Counted from the stretch's first letter, positions 7,852 to 16,609 are shown. The stretch: 64,000 bases of DNA from Paenibacillus_E qinlingensis_A (GCF_031455095.1 NZ_JAVDSB010000008.1:1-64000), one strand, 5' to 3'. The notes: generated from the letters alone by a model not told the origin. A program made the numbers and translations.

Positions 7852-8994
7852 CTAAGGTTTCAAAATTATTTTAATAGCCTGATCCTCTTTCTTATTAAAC
7901 ATACTGTACGCATGTTCCGCATCATCCAACTTCAATCGATGGCTAATGATATCAGTTGGGTCAAATATACCTTCTTTGATTTGGCGAAATAATTCAGGCA
8001 TATAATGAATAACTGGCGCTTGACCCATTTTCAGCGTAATGTTCCGGCTAAACAAATCACCAAAAGGGAAAGCATTATAATTCATCCCATAAACCCCAGT
8101 AACCTGAATCGTGCCGCCTTTACGCACCAGTTTAGTAGCCATTCTGAATGCGCCAAGTCCACCACCTTGGATCTTAAGCATCGTTTCTATTTTCTCAACA
8201 AAGGTCTTCTCAGAATCCAGTCCAACTGCATCGATAACGACATCAGCTCCACCACCCGTAAGCTCAGCTAAATATTGAAGTAAATCATCTTGTTTTTTAA
8301 AATTAAAAACCTCGACATGATTCGTTTTACGCGCATGTTCCAAACGATAATCGACATGATCAATCGCAATAACACGTTTTGCACCTTTTAATCAAGCAAA
8401 TTTCTGTGTCAGCAAACCCACGGGTCCACAACCCAGAATAATGACGGTATCACCAGCCTTGACACCTGCATGATCCACACTCCAGTAGGCAGTAGGAACA
8501 ATATCAGAGAGAAATAGGATTTTCTCATCCTCCATTTCAGCATCCTCAGGCACTTTGAAAGGGATAAAATTCCCATATGGAACCCGCAGCAACTCAGCTT
8601 GTCCGCCTGCATACCCGCCAAATGTATCCGAATAACCGAAATACCCTCCTGTATCTCCATGTAAAAAATCATTCGAATTATCACACTGGCTCTCTAATTG
8701 ATGAGTGCAGTACCAACATTGACCACAGGCAATATTAAAGGGAAGGATGACGCGGTCCCCCTTTTTCACTTTGGTTACATCTGCTCCTATCTCCTCAACA
8801 ATTCCCATTGGTTCATGTCCGATAATGAAGTCATCTCGCATATTTGGTATTTCCCCATTATAGAGGTGAAGATCCGAACCACATATGCTTGTGGTCGTGA
8901 TTCTAACCAGAATATCATCCGATTTTTGTAATGTGGCATCTGCTACTTCTTTAACTTTTACATTTCTAATCCCTTGGTAGGTTAATGCTTTCAT
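7852..8994 (-). pseudogene. zinc alcohol dehydrogenase (formaldehyde dehydrogenase-like), split by an in-frame TGA
   Basis: Medium-chain zinc dehydrogenase of 380 residues if read through. The N-terminal part (8994-8395) has the catalytic zinc ligands Cys38, His60 and Glu61, the structural zinc cysteines 90, 93, 96 and 104, and the start of the NAD site GCGPVG. A TGA at 8394-8392 interrupts TQKFA-stop-LKGAKRV; the family commonly has Trp or another residue there, so a single TGG to TGA change would explain it. The frame then continues unbroken to DQAIKIILKP at 7852. A restart at ATG 8343 would give only half a Rossmann fold. It may be a recent nonsense mutation, a sequencing error or, much less likely, read-through. 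Intact relatives oxidise alcohols or formaldehyde with NAD. Confidence 0.87.
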
Positions 8995-9117
8995 TGTATC
9001 CTTCCTTTCTCATATGCCATTATTCTTCCCCTGGTTCCATTAATTATTATTTTGAAGACAAACGTGGTTACGAAATGAATCCTGTTGATGAGCATCATGT
9101 ACATTTTTACTTTAAAC

Positions 9118-9163
9118 AAAAAAGAAACACGATACCCCAATTTGGGTTCGTGTTTCTTTTTTT
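9118..9163 (-). terminator. terminator of the doxX-wrbA operon
   Basis: AAAGAAACACGA pairs with TCGTGTTTCTTT around ACCCCAATTTGGGT, with A-runs and T-runs on the two sides. It lies 60 bases after the wrbA stop on the minus strand; 8995-9117 otherwise shows no gene. Confidence 0.8.
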
Positions 9164-9223
9164 GTGTAATTGTTTAAGCCATCAGACTATAATGTATGCT
9201 TCTTCTATTCATGTTAGTTATAT

Positions 9224-9844
9224 TCAGAAATTCTGAGTTAATCCATTTTTGATAGCACGTGCTACCTGAATTGTACGCGCGGCTTGATGCCTAACAGATT
9301 TTTCAGCATCTTCAACGATCTTACCAGACTGATCCACAGTCACACTAGTTCCATAAGGATTTCCACCAGAAGCGAAAATAACAGGATCCGTATAACCAGG
9401 AGCTGCAACTATTGCTCCCCAATGATACATCGACGTGTACAAAGAAAGAATAGTTTGCTCTTGACCCCCATGAGAGTTTTGAGCGGAAGTCATGGCACTA
9501 ACTACTTTATTCGCTAATTTACCTTGGAACCAAAGTCCACCTGTGGAATCAATAAATTGCTTCACCTGTCCAGGCATATTACCAAATCGTGTTGGAATAC
9601 TAAAAATAATAGCATCTGCCCACTCCAAATCGCCTAAACTCACTGTTGGAATTTCTTTAGTAGCCTCACTATGTGCTTTCCATACTGGATTGGCATCAAT
9701 GGCTGATTGAGGCGCAAGCTCTGGAATCTTCAAAACTCTAACATCTGCTCCTGCTTCTTTAGCACCATCTGCTGCCCAGTTAGCCATCTGATGATTAGTT
9801 CCAGTTGAACTGTAATAGATAATTGCTAATTTCACATTTTCCAT
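9224..9844 (-). CDS. wrbA: NAD(P)H:quinone oxidoreductase, WrbA type
   Basis: A flavodoxin-like FMN protein that reduces quinones by two electrons and so avoids semiquinone radicals. The phosphate-binding loop YYSSTGTNHQMA, the block SIPTRFGNMPGQVKQFIDSTGGLW and SAQNSHGGQEQT are diagnostic. The start is set at ATG 9844 (206 residues, the usual family length) because AGGAG lies 9 bases before it; a longer form from 9898 would add 18 residues (MGFLDKIFGDG...) and has a poorer site. It is downstream of doxX on the same strand with no terminator between, so both are probably under the palindromic operator at 10398-10426. Confidence 0.92.
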   Translation of the reverse strand: MENVKLAIIYYSSTGTNHQMANWAADGAKEAGADVRVLKIPELAPQSAIDANPVWKAHSEATKEIPTVSLGDLEWADAIIFSIPTRFGNMPGQVKQFIDSTGGLWFQGKLANKVVSAMTSAQNSHGGQEQTILSLYTSMYHWGAIVAAPGYTDPVIFASGGNPYGTSVTVDQSGKIVEDAEKSVRHQAARTIQVARAIKNGLTQNF

Positions 9845-9958
9845 TTGAGTACGCTCCTTTTTAGTCCCATCTCCAAAAATCTTATCCAAAAATCCCATGA
9901 CTATAGCACCGCCTAATTTTATTAATAAAAATTGAATTCCTAATAAATAAAGTTAATA

Positions 9959-10369
9959 TCAAACAAATGTTTTTTCTTTTTTGAAAATTGAATCAATAGA
10001 AAGTAGATTACTGCCATTTAAGAATAGATAAATAGCAATACCAATCATGGAAAGATCAAGTTCGTAACCAGCCAATTGTCCATTCCCTAAGAAACCTACG
10101 GCCATTTTCACTTTGAATGTAGCAATCACTAAGAGAATTGCCAAAATTGCTGATACCCATCGTGTTCCTAACCCTAGAATCAGTGCAATTCCGCCTATTA
10201 ATTCTATAAGAGCGACGATATAAGCCATGTAACTCGGAATGCCTATACTGCTGAACCACCCCGCGATATTTTCAATCCCTCCTTGAAACTTAGAAACCCC
10301 ATGCACAAAGAAGGTAATCCCCAAAATTAATCTTAAAATTAGTACGCCTAGCTGTGGAAAGTTTTTCAT
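9959..10369 (-). CDS. DoxX family membrane protein
   Basis: A 136-residue protein with four hydrophobic segments and the DoxX pattern: RLILGITFFVHGVSKFQGG near the start, AYIVALIELIGGIALILGLGTRW in the middle, and a final helix before NGSNLLSIDS. DoxX proteins are small membrane proteins often linked to quinone or thiol redox stress, and pairing with a quinone reductase as here is common. It is the first gene of the doxX-wrbA unit and lies just behind the operator and promoter at 10398-10448. Ribosome site AAGGGG lies shortly before the ATG. The catalytic role is not established for this type. Confidence 0.87.
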   Translation of the reverse strand: MKNFPQLGVLILRLILGITFFVHGVSKFQGGIENIAGWFSSIGIPSYMAYIVALIELIGGIALILGLGTRWVSAILAILLVIATFKVKMAVGFLGNGQLAGYELDLSMIGIAIYLFLNGSNLLSIDSIFKKEKTFV

Positions 10370-10397
10370 TACTCGACCCCTTAACTTATTTTTTTAA

Positions 10398-10426
10398 AGT
10401 ATTGAACTTTATGAAAGTATAATACT
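10398..10426 (-). promoter_or_regulatory. 29-bp palindromic operator of doxX-wrbA
   Basis: AGTATT-GA-ACTTT-ATG-AAAGT-AT-AATACT: the outer 6-bp and inner 5-bp arms are perfect inverted repeats around a 3-base centre. It lies 29 bases before the doxX ATG and contains the -10 element, the right place for a repressor. Redox-sensing MarR- or HxlR-type repressors bind such sites before quinone reductase genes in Bacillales; which regulator acts here is not known, and none is encoded beside it. Confidence 0.7.
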
Positions 10427-10448
10427 TTATACAACTTACTTTTGTCAA
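10419..10448 (-). promoter_or_regulatory. sigma-A promoter of doxX-wrbA
   Basis: On the minus strand TTGACA (10448-10443, a perfect -35) is followed after 18 bases by TATTAT (10424-10419). The -10 lies inside the palindrome, so operator binding should block polymerase. Confidence 0.7.
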
Positions 10449-10576
10449 GTAACTATATTTTAGAACTTAAATTATTAACTGTGTCCAAATATCCTTAGTG
10501 CATACATCGTTAAGTATGATGTTTAGTTAATATAAAGAAAGAAGAAAAAAATTCCTAGACCTTCCCACACCCCACG

Positions 10577-10614
10577 TGGTATCTTATTGGTATTACATTG
10601 ATTTGAAATGGTAT
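10577..10614 (+). promoter_or_regulatory. helically phased TGGTAT repeats before the arabinose regulator
   Basis: TGGTAT occurs at 10577, 10588 and 10609, steps of 11 and 21 bases, so all three lie on one face of the helix. They end 24 bases before the regulator start and may be its own binding sites. They do not match the known AraR operator. The rest of 10449-10576 shows nothing else I can name. Confidence 0.35.
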
Positions 10615-10638
10615 CACCCAGAATGGTGGTTTAATCAC

Positions 10639-11658
10639 ATGGAGAAGTCTCCGCTTATTAAAGAAAGACTGATCGAACAGCTTCGAGAGCAAATTCAATC
10701 TTTACAGAAGGATCAACTCGTCAAGATCCCATCTGAACGCGATTTGGCCGAGAACTTCGATGCCAGCCGGGTGAGTGTAAGGGCAGCGATCAAGACTTTG
10801 GTACAGGAGGGCTTACTCGTTCAATTGCGGGGTAAAGGAACCTATATCGTTCCCGCTGTCCTCTTAGACACGCTTTATGTCATGTGTTCGCCTGATATCA
10901 AAGCGAATGATCCCTACTACACCAACTTTCTTGTTGAAATTACGAATCTATCTGCCAAACAAGCGATCAAAATCTCCATGGTGCATCCTGATCAGCTCAC
11001 CGCAGCTTCAATTCCGAGTCCACTTATTCTAATCGGACAAATGGATGATGCACAGCTGGATCGGCTCAAATTAGCGTCTGGACAGCTTTTCTCCATTCAG
11101 CGCTACGCCCACCGTGAGGATATTATCCAGATTTATTTCGATGATTATCGCATCGGCAGCAAAGCGGCCAAAACACTGTACGATGCAGGACATCGCTCGT
11201 TCACCCTGCTTGCAGGACCTGACAAGTACGATTCCTCTCGTCTTCGTAAACAAGGCTTCCTATCCTTTTGCCAACAATACGACACGCCTGTACAAGTCAT
11301 TACGGAGAAAATGAATTGGGAAGGCGGCCGCCGTGCAGCGGACCAACTGCTTACAGCCGTTCTGCCGAATGCCATATTCGCCGTCAATGATTGGATGGCC
11401 GCAGGTTGCATGCAGGGCCTTCGTGAGAATGGCCGCTCGATTCCGGCTGATGTATCGATCATTGGCTGTGATGATATTCCGCTGGCTGCTCAAATATCGC
11501 CAAGATTGACGACATTTAGCTTGGATGCCAAGCATCTTGTCGAGGAACTGCTTTCTGCCATTCATCACCATCGCGCACAGGCGTCTGACGCTAAGGAACA
11601 AATCATACTTTCGGCCGCTTTCATCAGTCGGGAGTCGGTTTCTAATATGAATCACTAA
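10639..11658 (+). CDS. GntR/LacI chimeric transcriptional regulator, arabinose-operon type
   Basis: About 339 residues. The first 70 form a GntR winged helix-turn-helix (IKERLIEQLREQIQSL, then PSERDLAENFDASRVSVRAAIKTLVQEGLL and GKGTYI). The rest is a LacI/periplasmic-binding-protein sugar-sensing domain (FDDYRIGSKAAKTLYDAGH, NAIFAVNDWMAAGCMQGL, DVSIIGCDDIPLA). This chimera is that of AraR, the arabinose repressor. The start ATG 10639 is preferred, since it begins the GntR domain and has GGTGG upstream; the frame is open to 10576. The arabinofuranosidase starts 16 bases after the stop, so the regulator very probably controls its own operon. The inducer is inferred to be an arabinose-type sugar. 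Confidence 0.87.
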   Translation: MEKSPLIKERLIEQLREQIQSLQKDQLVKIPSERDLAENFDASRVSVRAAIKTLVQEGLLVQLRGKGTYIVPAVLLDTLYVMCSPDIKANDPYYTNFLVEITNLSAKQAIKISMVHPDQLTAASIPSPLILIGQMDDAQLDRLKLASGQLFSIQRYAHREDIIQIYFDDYRIGSKAAKTLYDAGHRSFTLLAGPDKYDSSRLRKQGFLSFCQQYDTPVQVITEKMNWEGGRRAADQLLTAVLPNAIFAVNDWMAAGCMQGLRENGRSIPADVSIIGCDDIPLAAQISPRLTTFSLDAKHLVEELLSAIHHHRAQASDAKEQIILSAAFISRESVSNMNH

Positions 11659-11674
11659 GGAGTAGATACTTTTC

Positions 11675-13153
11675 ATGGCTAAGTTGACTATTCATGCGGA
11701 TTCCCCCCTACACACGATTAATCGAAATATTTACGGTCATTTCTCTGAACATTTAGGACGCTGTATCTATGAGGGGATCTGGGTTGGACACGACTCGCCG
11801 ATTCCTAACACAGAAGGCATGCGCAACGATGTGCTTGAAGCTCTCAAGCAACTGCACATTCCTGTGCTTCGCTGGCCAGGTGGCTGTTTTGCAGACGAAT
11901 ATCATTGGAAAGATGGTGTCGGACCAGCAGAAAAACGTAAACGGATGATCAATACGCACTGGGGTGGTGTTCTGGAGAATAACCATTTCGGCACGCATGA
12001 GTTCCTTCGTTTATGTGAATTAATTGGGGCTGAGCCTTATATCAGCGGCAATGTTGGAAGCGGTACCGTAGCTGAAATGTCGGAGTGGGTAGAGTATATG
12101 ACCTTCGACGGTGAGTCACCTATGGCGAACTGGCGACAAGAAAATGGCCGCGACAAGCCATGGAAGCTCACTTATTTTGGCGTGGGGAACGAGAATTGGG
12201 GCTGCGGCGGGGATATGCGTCCTGAATACTATGCCGATTTGTATCGTAGATACGCTTGCTATGTAAGGAACTATGGGGATAATAAGATTTTCAAAATCGC
12301 CTGCGGCGCCAATAGCTCGGACTACAACTGGACCGAAGTCTTGATGCGTGAAGCAACCAAATATATGGATGGCATCAGCCTTCATTACTATACACTCCCG
12401 ACTGGCGTCTGGAAGGACAAAGGATCTGCAACGGATTTCAATGAACAAGACTGGTTTAACACGCTAGAGAAAACCTTATACATGGATGAACTTATTACCC
12501 GTCATTCTGCCATTATGGATACCTACGATCCTGACAAAAGAGTCGCCTTAATCGTCGATGAATGGGGCACTTGGTACAATGTAGAGCCTGGCACGAATCC
12601 TGGCTTTCTGTTCCAGCAAAATACCATTCGCGACGCGCTAGTCGCTGGTATTAATCTAAATCTTTTCCATCACCATAGTGATCGTGTGCGCATGGCCAAT
12701 ATTGCTCAGGTCGTCAATGTGCTGCAATCCGTCATTCTTACCGAGGGTGCTGACATGCTGCTTACTCCGACTTATCATGTATTCGACATGTACAAGGTAC
12801 ATCAAGATGCGAGCTATATTGCTACGGATGCCGTGAGCCCCTCTTATGAAATGGATGGCAAGCAAATCGATCAACTTAGCGCATCGGCTTCATTAAATGC
12901 TGATAATCAATTGCATATTTCACTTTGTAATTTGCACCATGCCGATTCACTGGAAGTTCAGTGTGACTTGAAGGGACGCCAGGCCAGCACAATCTCTGGT
13001 TTGATCATCAGCTCAGATACGATGTTAGCCCATAACACATTTGAAGAGCCAGATTGTGTGACATCACAAGCTTTTACCGATTATCGGATCGAAAATGACG
13101 TCCTTCTCGTGACCCTTCCTGCCCACTCCGTGGTTACGCTTTGTCTAAAATAG
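11675..13153 (+). CDS. abfA: alpha-L-arabinofuranosidase, GH51
   Basis: A 492-residue cytoplasmic retaining enzyme that removes terminal arabinofuranose from imported arabino-oligosaccharides. The GH51 pattern is complete: NRNIYGHFSEHLGRCIYEGIW, RWPGGCFADEYHW, acid/base Glu173 in GNENWG, nucleophile Glu296 in DEWGTW, and the C-terminal beta domain from about residue 380. There is no signal peptide. The ribosome site AAGGAG lies 13 bases before the ATG, in the end of the regulator gene. It forms an apparent three-gene operon: regulator, arabinofuranosidase, DUF6171 protein. Confidence 0.95.
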   Translation: MAKLTIHADSPLHTINRNIYGHFSEHLGRCIYEGIWVGHDSPIPNTEGMRNDVLEALKQLHIPVLRWPGGCFADEYHWKDGVGPAEKRKRMINTHWGGVLENNHFGTHEFLRLCELIGAEPYISGNVGSGTVAEMSEWVEYMTFDGESPMANWRQENGRDKPWKLTYFGVGNENWGCGGDMRPEYYADLYRRYACYVRNYGDNKIFKIACGANSSDYNWTEVLMREATKYMDGISLHYYTLPTGVWKDKGSATDFNEQDWFNTLEKTLYMDELITRHSAIMDTYDPDKRVALIVDEWGTWYNVEPGTNPGFLFQQNTIRDALVAGINLNLFHHHSDRVRMANIAQVVNVLQSVILTEGADMLLTPTYHVFDMYKVHQDASYIATDAVSPSYEMDGKQIDQLSASASLNADNQLHISLCNLHHADSLEVQCDLKGRQASTISGLIISSDTMLAHNTFEEPDCVTSQAFTDYRIENDVLLVTLPAHSVVTLCLK

Positions 13154-13165
13154 AGGTGTTCCGAC

Positions 13166-13453
13166 ATGGATAACTTAGCTAGAACTACACCAGAGGTTGG
13201 GTCAGATTGCAAAGGATGCTCTGCCTCTGTTCACGTGACGCCCGAAGAAATTGCCAAGCTTTTCGGTGAGACGCTGCGTGTACGCAATCTAAAGCTGACA
13301 ACGGAAGGTGAGTATGAGCGTCGTATCGCGGTCTGCACAAGTTGCAGCGACTATCAATACGGCACAACTTGCCGCCACTGCGGCTGCTTAATGGATATTA
13401 AAGCCAAACTTAGCAGCGCCCGCTGCCCTTCCCCACATGGGAGCAAGTGGTAG
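13166..13453 (+). CDS. DUF6171-type cysteine-rich protein, putative zinc-binding
   Basis: A 95-residue protein with two cysteine clusters: CKGC near residue 15 and C..C.......C..CGC over about residues 57-74 (CTSCSDYQYGTTCRHCGC), then a late Cys before PSPHGSKW. That fits the DUF6171 family found in Paenibacillaceae and Bacilli, and suggests a zinc-ribbon fold. It begins 12 bases after the arabinofuranosidase stop, with an AGAGGTG site, so it is translated from the same message. Nothing is known that links the family to arabinose; it may be a passenger in the operon. Start and family are fairly sure, function is not. Confidence 0.8.
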   Translation: MDNLARTTPEVGSDCKGCSASVHVTPEEIAKLFGETLRVRNLKLTTEGEYERRIAVCTSCSDYQYGTTCRHCGCLMDIKAKLSSARCPSPHGSKW

Positions 13454-13468
13454 GCCTGCTATCGGCGC

Positions 13469-13513
13469 AAATAAAAAGATCACTTTCCCTATTATGGGAA
13501 GGTGATCTTCTTT
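13469..13513. terminator. bidirectional terminator
   Basis: AAAGATCACTTTCCC pairs with GGGAAGGTGATCTT around TATTAT, with A's on one side and TCTTTAT on the other. It separates the arabinose operon from the converging dioxygenase gene. Confidence 0.8.
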
Positions 13514-13527
13514 ATGTTCTGATATTG

Positions 13528-14394
13528 CTACTTACGCCCCTCTTCCCAACTGCGACTATACAACAGTGGATTCAGCTCAGAAGCAGCTAGCTCCCCTGGC
13601 TGTTGCCCAGGAAACCACCTTTTCAAATCACTCTCACGCGCTTTACTATCCGGCTCAGCAATCGGCAATCCATCCGCATAATAAATGATGGTCATCACTT
13701 TGCGCATGGTATCGGTCGGGTTACCAGGCGCGCTATGCAGCGTCCAACCCGCGTGGAACGTAGCATCTCCGGCAGCCATCGCACCATGAGAGATGGTTTC
13801 GAAGCCTTTCCCCTCGATATACCCCGCCAATGTACGGTGTGACTCATCTGAGATCACCATCTTGTTAATGTATCCCATAAGATGAGATTTCGAAGCAAAT
13901 GTCATCGACCCTACAGCCTCTGAAACGGGGACAAGTGGCATCCACATCGTTATCGTCTTATCCGTATCCAGCGGCCAATAAATTTGATCCTGATGCCAAG
14001 GTGTATGACCGCCATGCGGTTCTTTGAACAAAGCCTGATCGTGATACATCCGCACGCCATCAACACCCATGAGCTCAGCAGCAATTTTGGCAAAGCGTTT
14101 GGCAAAGGCGAAGCGGCGAATTTCTTCACTTCTCTCCCATAAATTCGAAATCTGGATGAATGCCTTCCCATACGTATCGCGCTGATCAAGCGGTTTATCT
14201 TGGTTATTCAACGTTTTCACCAGATCAGAAATAATCGGTTCATACACATGGATCTCAGCCTCGCTGGCTACCCCGCGCAGCGCAATATGACCGTCTCGTT
14301 GATAGCTCATCTTCTGTTCTTGCGACAACGTATAACCATCTTCCATCAAGGGTAATTCATTCACTCCGTTAGCTTCCAGACTGCTCATCCTCAT
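13528..14394 (-). CDS. phytanoyl-CoA dioxygenase (PhyH) family protein
   Basis: Fe(II)/2-oxoglutarate-dependent oxygenase of 288 residues. The iron triad is visible as HQD in PWHQDQIYWPLD and a distal His in LHSAPGNPTD, followed by the conserved Arg of DTMRKVMTIIYYADG, which should bind 2-oxoglutarate. Members hydroxylate small molecules or acyl chains; the substrate here cannot be told. The start may be the ATG at 14394 (site CGAGGTG) or the next Met two codons on. It is divergent from an AraC-type regulator 192 bases away, which is probably its regulator; the Gfo/Idh/MocA gene beyond may belong to the same pathway. Confidence 0.85.
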   Translation of the reverse strand: MRMSSLEANGVNELPLMEDGYTLSQEQKMSYQRDGHIALRGVASEAEIHVYEPIISDLVKTLNNQDKPLDQRDTYGKAFIQISNLWERSEEIRRFAFAKRFAKIAAELMGVDGVRMYHDQALFKEPHGGHTPWHQDQIYWPLDTDKTITMWMPLVPVSEAVGSMTFASKSHLMGYINKMVISDESHRTLAGYIEGKGFETISHGAMAAGDATFHAGWTLHSAPGNPTDTMRKVMTIIYYADGLPIAEPDSKARESDLKRWFPGQQPGELAASELNPLLYSRSWEEGRK

Positions 14395-14586
14395 GCACCT
14401 CGACTTGTCTATTTATAGCTTTATTATAGGACTACCTAGTCAAAGTATCTTTGTCAAACCTGGTTACTGATTTGTCAAAAACAACTGGATTTCAACCATC
14501 ATCCTACACTAAAATAAGAGTAACGTACGTGCAACGGCTGTCTAGCAACGCCATTGGAATTTCAAATGAAAGGAGGCTCTATCCTA

Positions 14587-15462
14587 TTGCCAAATGGATT
14601 GGATTCCCCGCCGATCGTCCCTTATATTCGAGAATGTGACTTTGCCGTACGCAAACCATGGAACTATCCCGAGCGTAGACTCCTCGACTATTTATTGGTA
14701 TACATCCAAGAAGGTACCTGTCGTTTCTCGGTTGATCATCAGACCTATCTGTTTCACGCTGGGCAATTCTGCCTCGTGCAGCCAGGCAGCCTGCTTTCGC
14801 TAGAGGGACTCACGAACACGGTCACGCCTTTTCTGCATTTTGATGTCGCCTATAATCCTGTACGAGAAGACAGCTTTCCCACACGACCAGGGCAAATTGA
14901 TCTCACCGCCTACAACCATCTCCTGCAGCCAACCCTGCAAGACCTGTTCAAGCTGCGAGTTCCTGTACAGATTCAGCCACAGAACCCTATACTTTTCAAA
15001 GAGAAACTGTTGCATACGATTGAGCTTGTTCATGTGGCTAATCCGCTTACCCAGCTCCGAATACAGCAGCTCATGATCGATATCATTCTCGCTATGCTAG
15101 AGCCCTATCAGCAAGATGTTCCGTCCATAGCTCCAAGCCTAAACTGGATCACTTCTTATTTTTCCAATCATTTAAGTGATCCCCTTTCCGTTCAAGATAT
15201 GGCCAGTCGTGCCAATTTATCCATCTCACGGTTCGGCTTCCTCTTCAAGCAGCGTTATGGGACTTCCCCGCACCAGTATTTATTGCAGATGCGCATCCAC
15301 CATGCCAAAGAATTGCTTACGAATACCGAACTCAGTCACGAATCCATTTCGGATTATTGTGGCTTTGCGGATTTGCATCATTTTTCTAAAATATTCAAAC
15401 AACGCACAGGCACGACGCCCGGCGAGCATCGCAAAACAACGAAAAATCCCTCCAACCGATAA
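14587..15462 (+). CDS. AraC family transcriptional regulator
   Basis: About 291 residues: an N-terminal cupin-like sugar-binding domain (YLLVYIQEGTCRF, HAGQFCLVQPGSLLSLEG) and a C-terminal pair of helix-turn-helices (LSVQDMASRANLSISRFGFLFKQRYGTSPHQYLLQMRI, then SISDYCGFADLHHFSKIFKQRTGTTPGEHR). The start is taken as TTG 14587, 10 bases after AGGAGG; the frame is open to 14554 but that would put the ribosome site inside the gene. Divergent from the dioxygenase gene, with the shared control region at 14395-14586, so it probably activates that gene. The effector is unknown. Confidence 0.87.
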   Translation: MPNGLDSPPIVPYIRECDFAVRKPWNYPERRLLDYLLVYIQEGTCRFSVDHQTYLFHAGQFCLVQPGSLLSLEGLTNTVTPFLHFDVAYNPVREDSFPTRPGQIDLTAYNHLLQPTLQDLFKLRVPVQIQPQNPILFKEKLLHTIELVHVANPLTQLRIQQLMIDIILAMLEPYQQDVPSIAPSLNWITSYFSNHLSDPLSVQDMASRANLSISRFGFLFKQRYGTSPHQYLLQMRIHHAKELLTNTELSHESISDYCGFADLHHFSKIFKQRTGTTPGEHRKTTKNPSNR

Positions 15463-15486
15463 CACTATCGGAAGAAGGGATTTTTG
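15442..15486. terminator. bidirectional terminator overlapping the AraC gene end
   Basis: AAAAATCCCTCC pairs with GGAAGAAGGGATTTTT, with an inner CCGATA/TATCGG stem. It includes the last codons of the regulator and can also end the converging dehydrogenase transcript. Confidence 0.75.
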
Positions 15487-15526
15487 ATGTCATTAAACTA
15501 TTTCCCAGGCAATAGGATGTTATCAC

Positions 15527-16609
15527 CTAGTCAAAGTATACAGCTTTACCTGTTTTCGCTGACTCATAAATAGCTTCTAGAATCTCAGATACCACACACG
15601 CTTGCTCAGGTGTAACAACGGGATCTGTATCGTTCTCTATCGCTTGAATCCATAGCTTCATTTCTAAATCAGAAGCCTGCTCCGCTTTACCATCGTAGAA
15701 GGCTACGCCGCCTGCTTTCAATTCCACTTCTGTCGTGAACAAACGACTATGTTTCTCTCCGTTAATGCGTAGGCCGCCTTTCATATCCGCGCCGCCTTCT
15801 GTTCCTGAGAGCGTACATTTCGCTTCATCCACTTCAAGCGTATTCAGCGCCCAGCTCGATTCAAGAATAATCGTTGCACCGTTTTTCATCGTAATCATAC
15901 CAAATGCTGAATCTTCCACCGTGAACTTAGCTGGATCCCAAGGACCCCAAGCGTTCGCCGCGTTTTCACGCTGAGAAAGCTTGTGATAGGAAGTACCCAA
16001 AACAACGGCTGGCTCATAGTTATTCATCATCCACAACGTCAAATCCAATGCATGCGTACCGATATCGATCAACGGGCCTCCGCCTTGTTTCTCTTCATCA
16101 AGGAACACGCCCCAAGTGGGTACTGCGCGGCGACGAATCGCATGTGCCTTCGCGAAATAGATATCGCCAAGCTCGCCTTCGGAACAAAGCTTATGTAAAT
16201 GTTGGCTATCACCGCGGAAGCGATTGTTATAACCAACAGTTAGCTTCTTGCCAGTACGCTTCGCTGCTTCAACCATACGTCTCGCGTCAACCGCTGTTTT
16301 CGCCATTGGCTTCTCCGACATGACATGCTTGCCAGCTTCCAAAGCAGCAATCGTGATGTCCGCATGGGAATCATTTGGCGTACATACATGAACGATATCG
16401 ATCGAACTATCCTTCAATACCTCACGATAGTCCTCATAGACACGTGCTTCTCCCTTACCATACTTGGCAGCAGCTTCCTGCGCTTTCTCTACAACGATAT
16501 CACAGAATGCTACCATTTCTACATTGTCCAATTTGCTTAAGCTAGGCATGTGCTTGCCATTGGCAATCCCTCCACACCCAATAATCGCGATCCGATACGT
16601 CGTTGACAT
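15527..16609 (-). CDS. Gfo/Idh/MocA family NAD(P)-dependent oxidoreductase
   Basis: A 360-residue sugar or inositol dehydrogenase. The N-terminal Rossmann domain has IAIIGCGGIANGKHMPSL and, near residue 90, the conserved EKPMA motif whose Lys takes part in catalysis. The C-terminal alpha/beta domain holds GGGPLIDIGTHALDLTLW, with the Asp and His that act on the substrate. The ribosome site GAGGAGG precedes the ATG by about 7 bases. It follows the AraC/PhyH pair and faces the regulator, so a shared function in sugar or sugar-alcohol oxidation is possible. The substrate cannot be read from the sequence. Confidence 0.88.
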   Translation of the reverse strand: MSTTYRIAIIGCGGIANGKHMPSLSKLDNVEMVAFCDIVVEKAQEAAAKYGKGEARVYEDYREVLKDSSIDIVHVCTPNDSHADITIAALEAGKHVMSEKPMAKTAVDARRMVEAAKRTGKKLTVGYNNRFRGDSQHLHKLCSEGELGDIYFAKAHAIRRRAVPTWGVFLDEEKQGGGPLIDIGTHALDLTLWMMNNYEPAVVLGTSYHKLSQRENAANAWGPWDPAKFTVEDSAFGMITMKNGATIILESSWALNTLEVDEAKCTLSGTEGGADMKGGLRINGEKHSRLFTTEVELKAGGVAFYDGKAEQASDLEMKLWIQAIENDTDPVVTPEQACVVSEILEAIYESAKTGKAVYFD

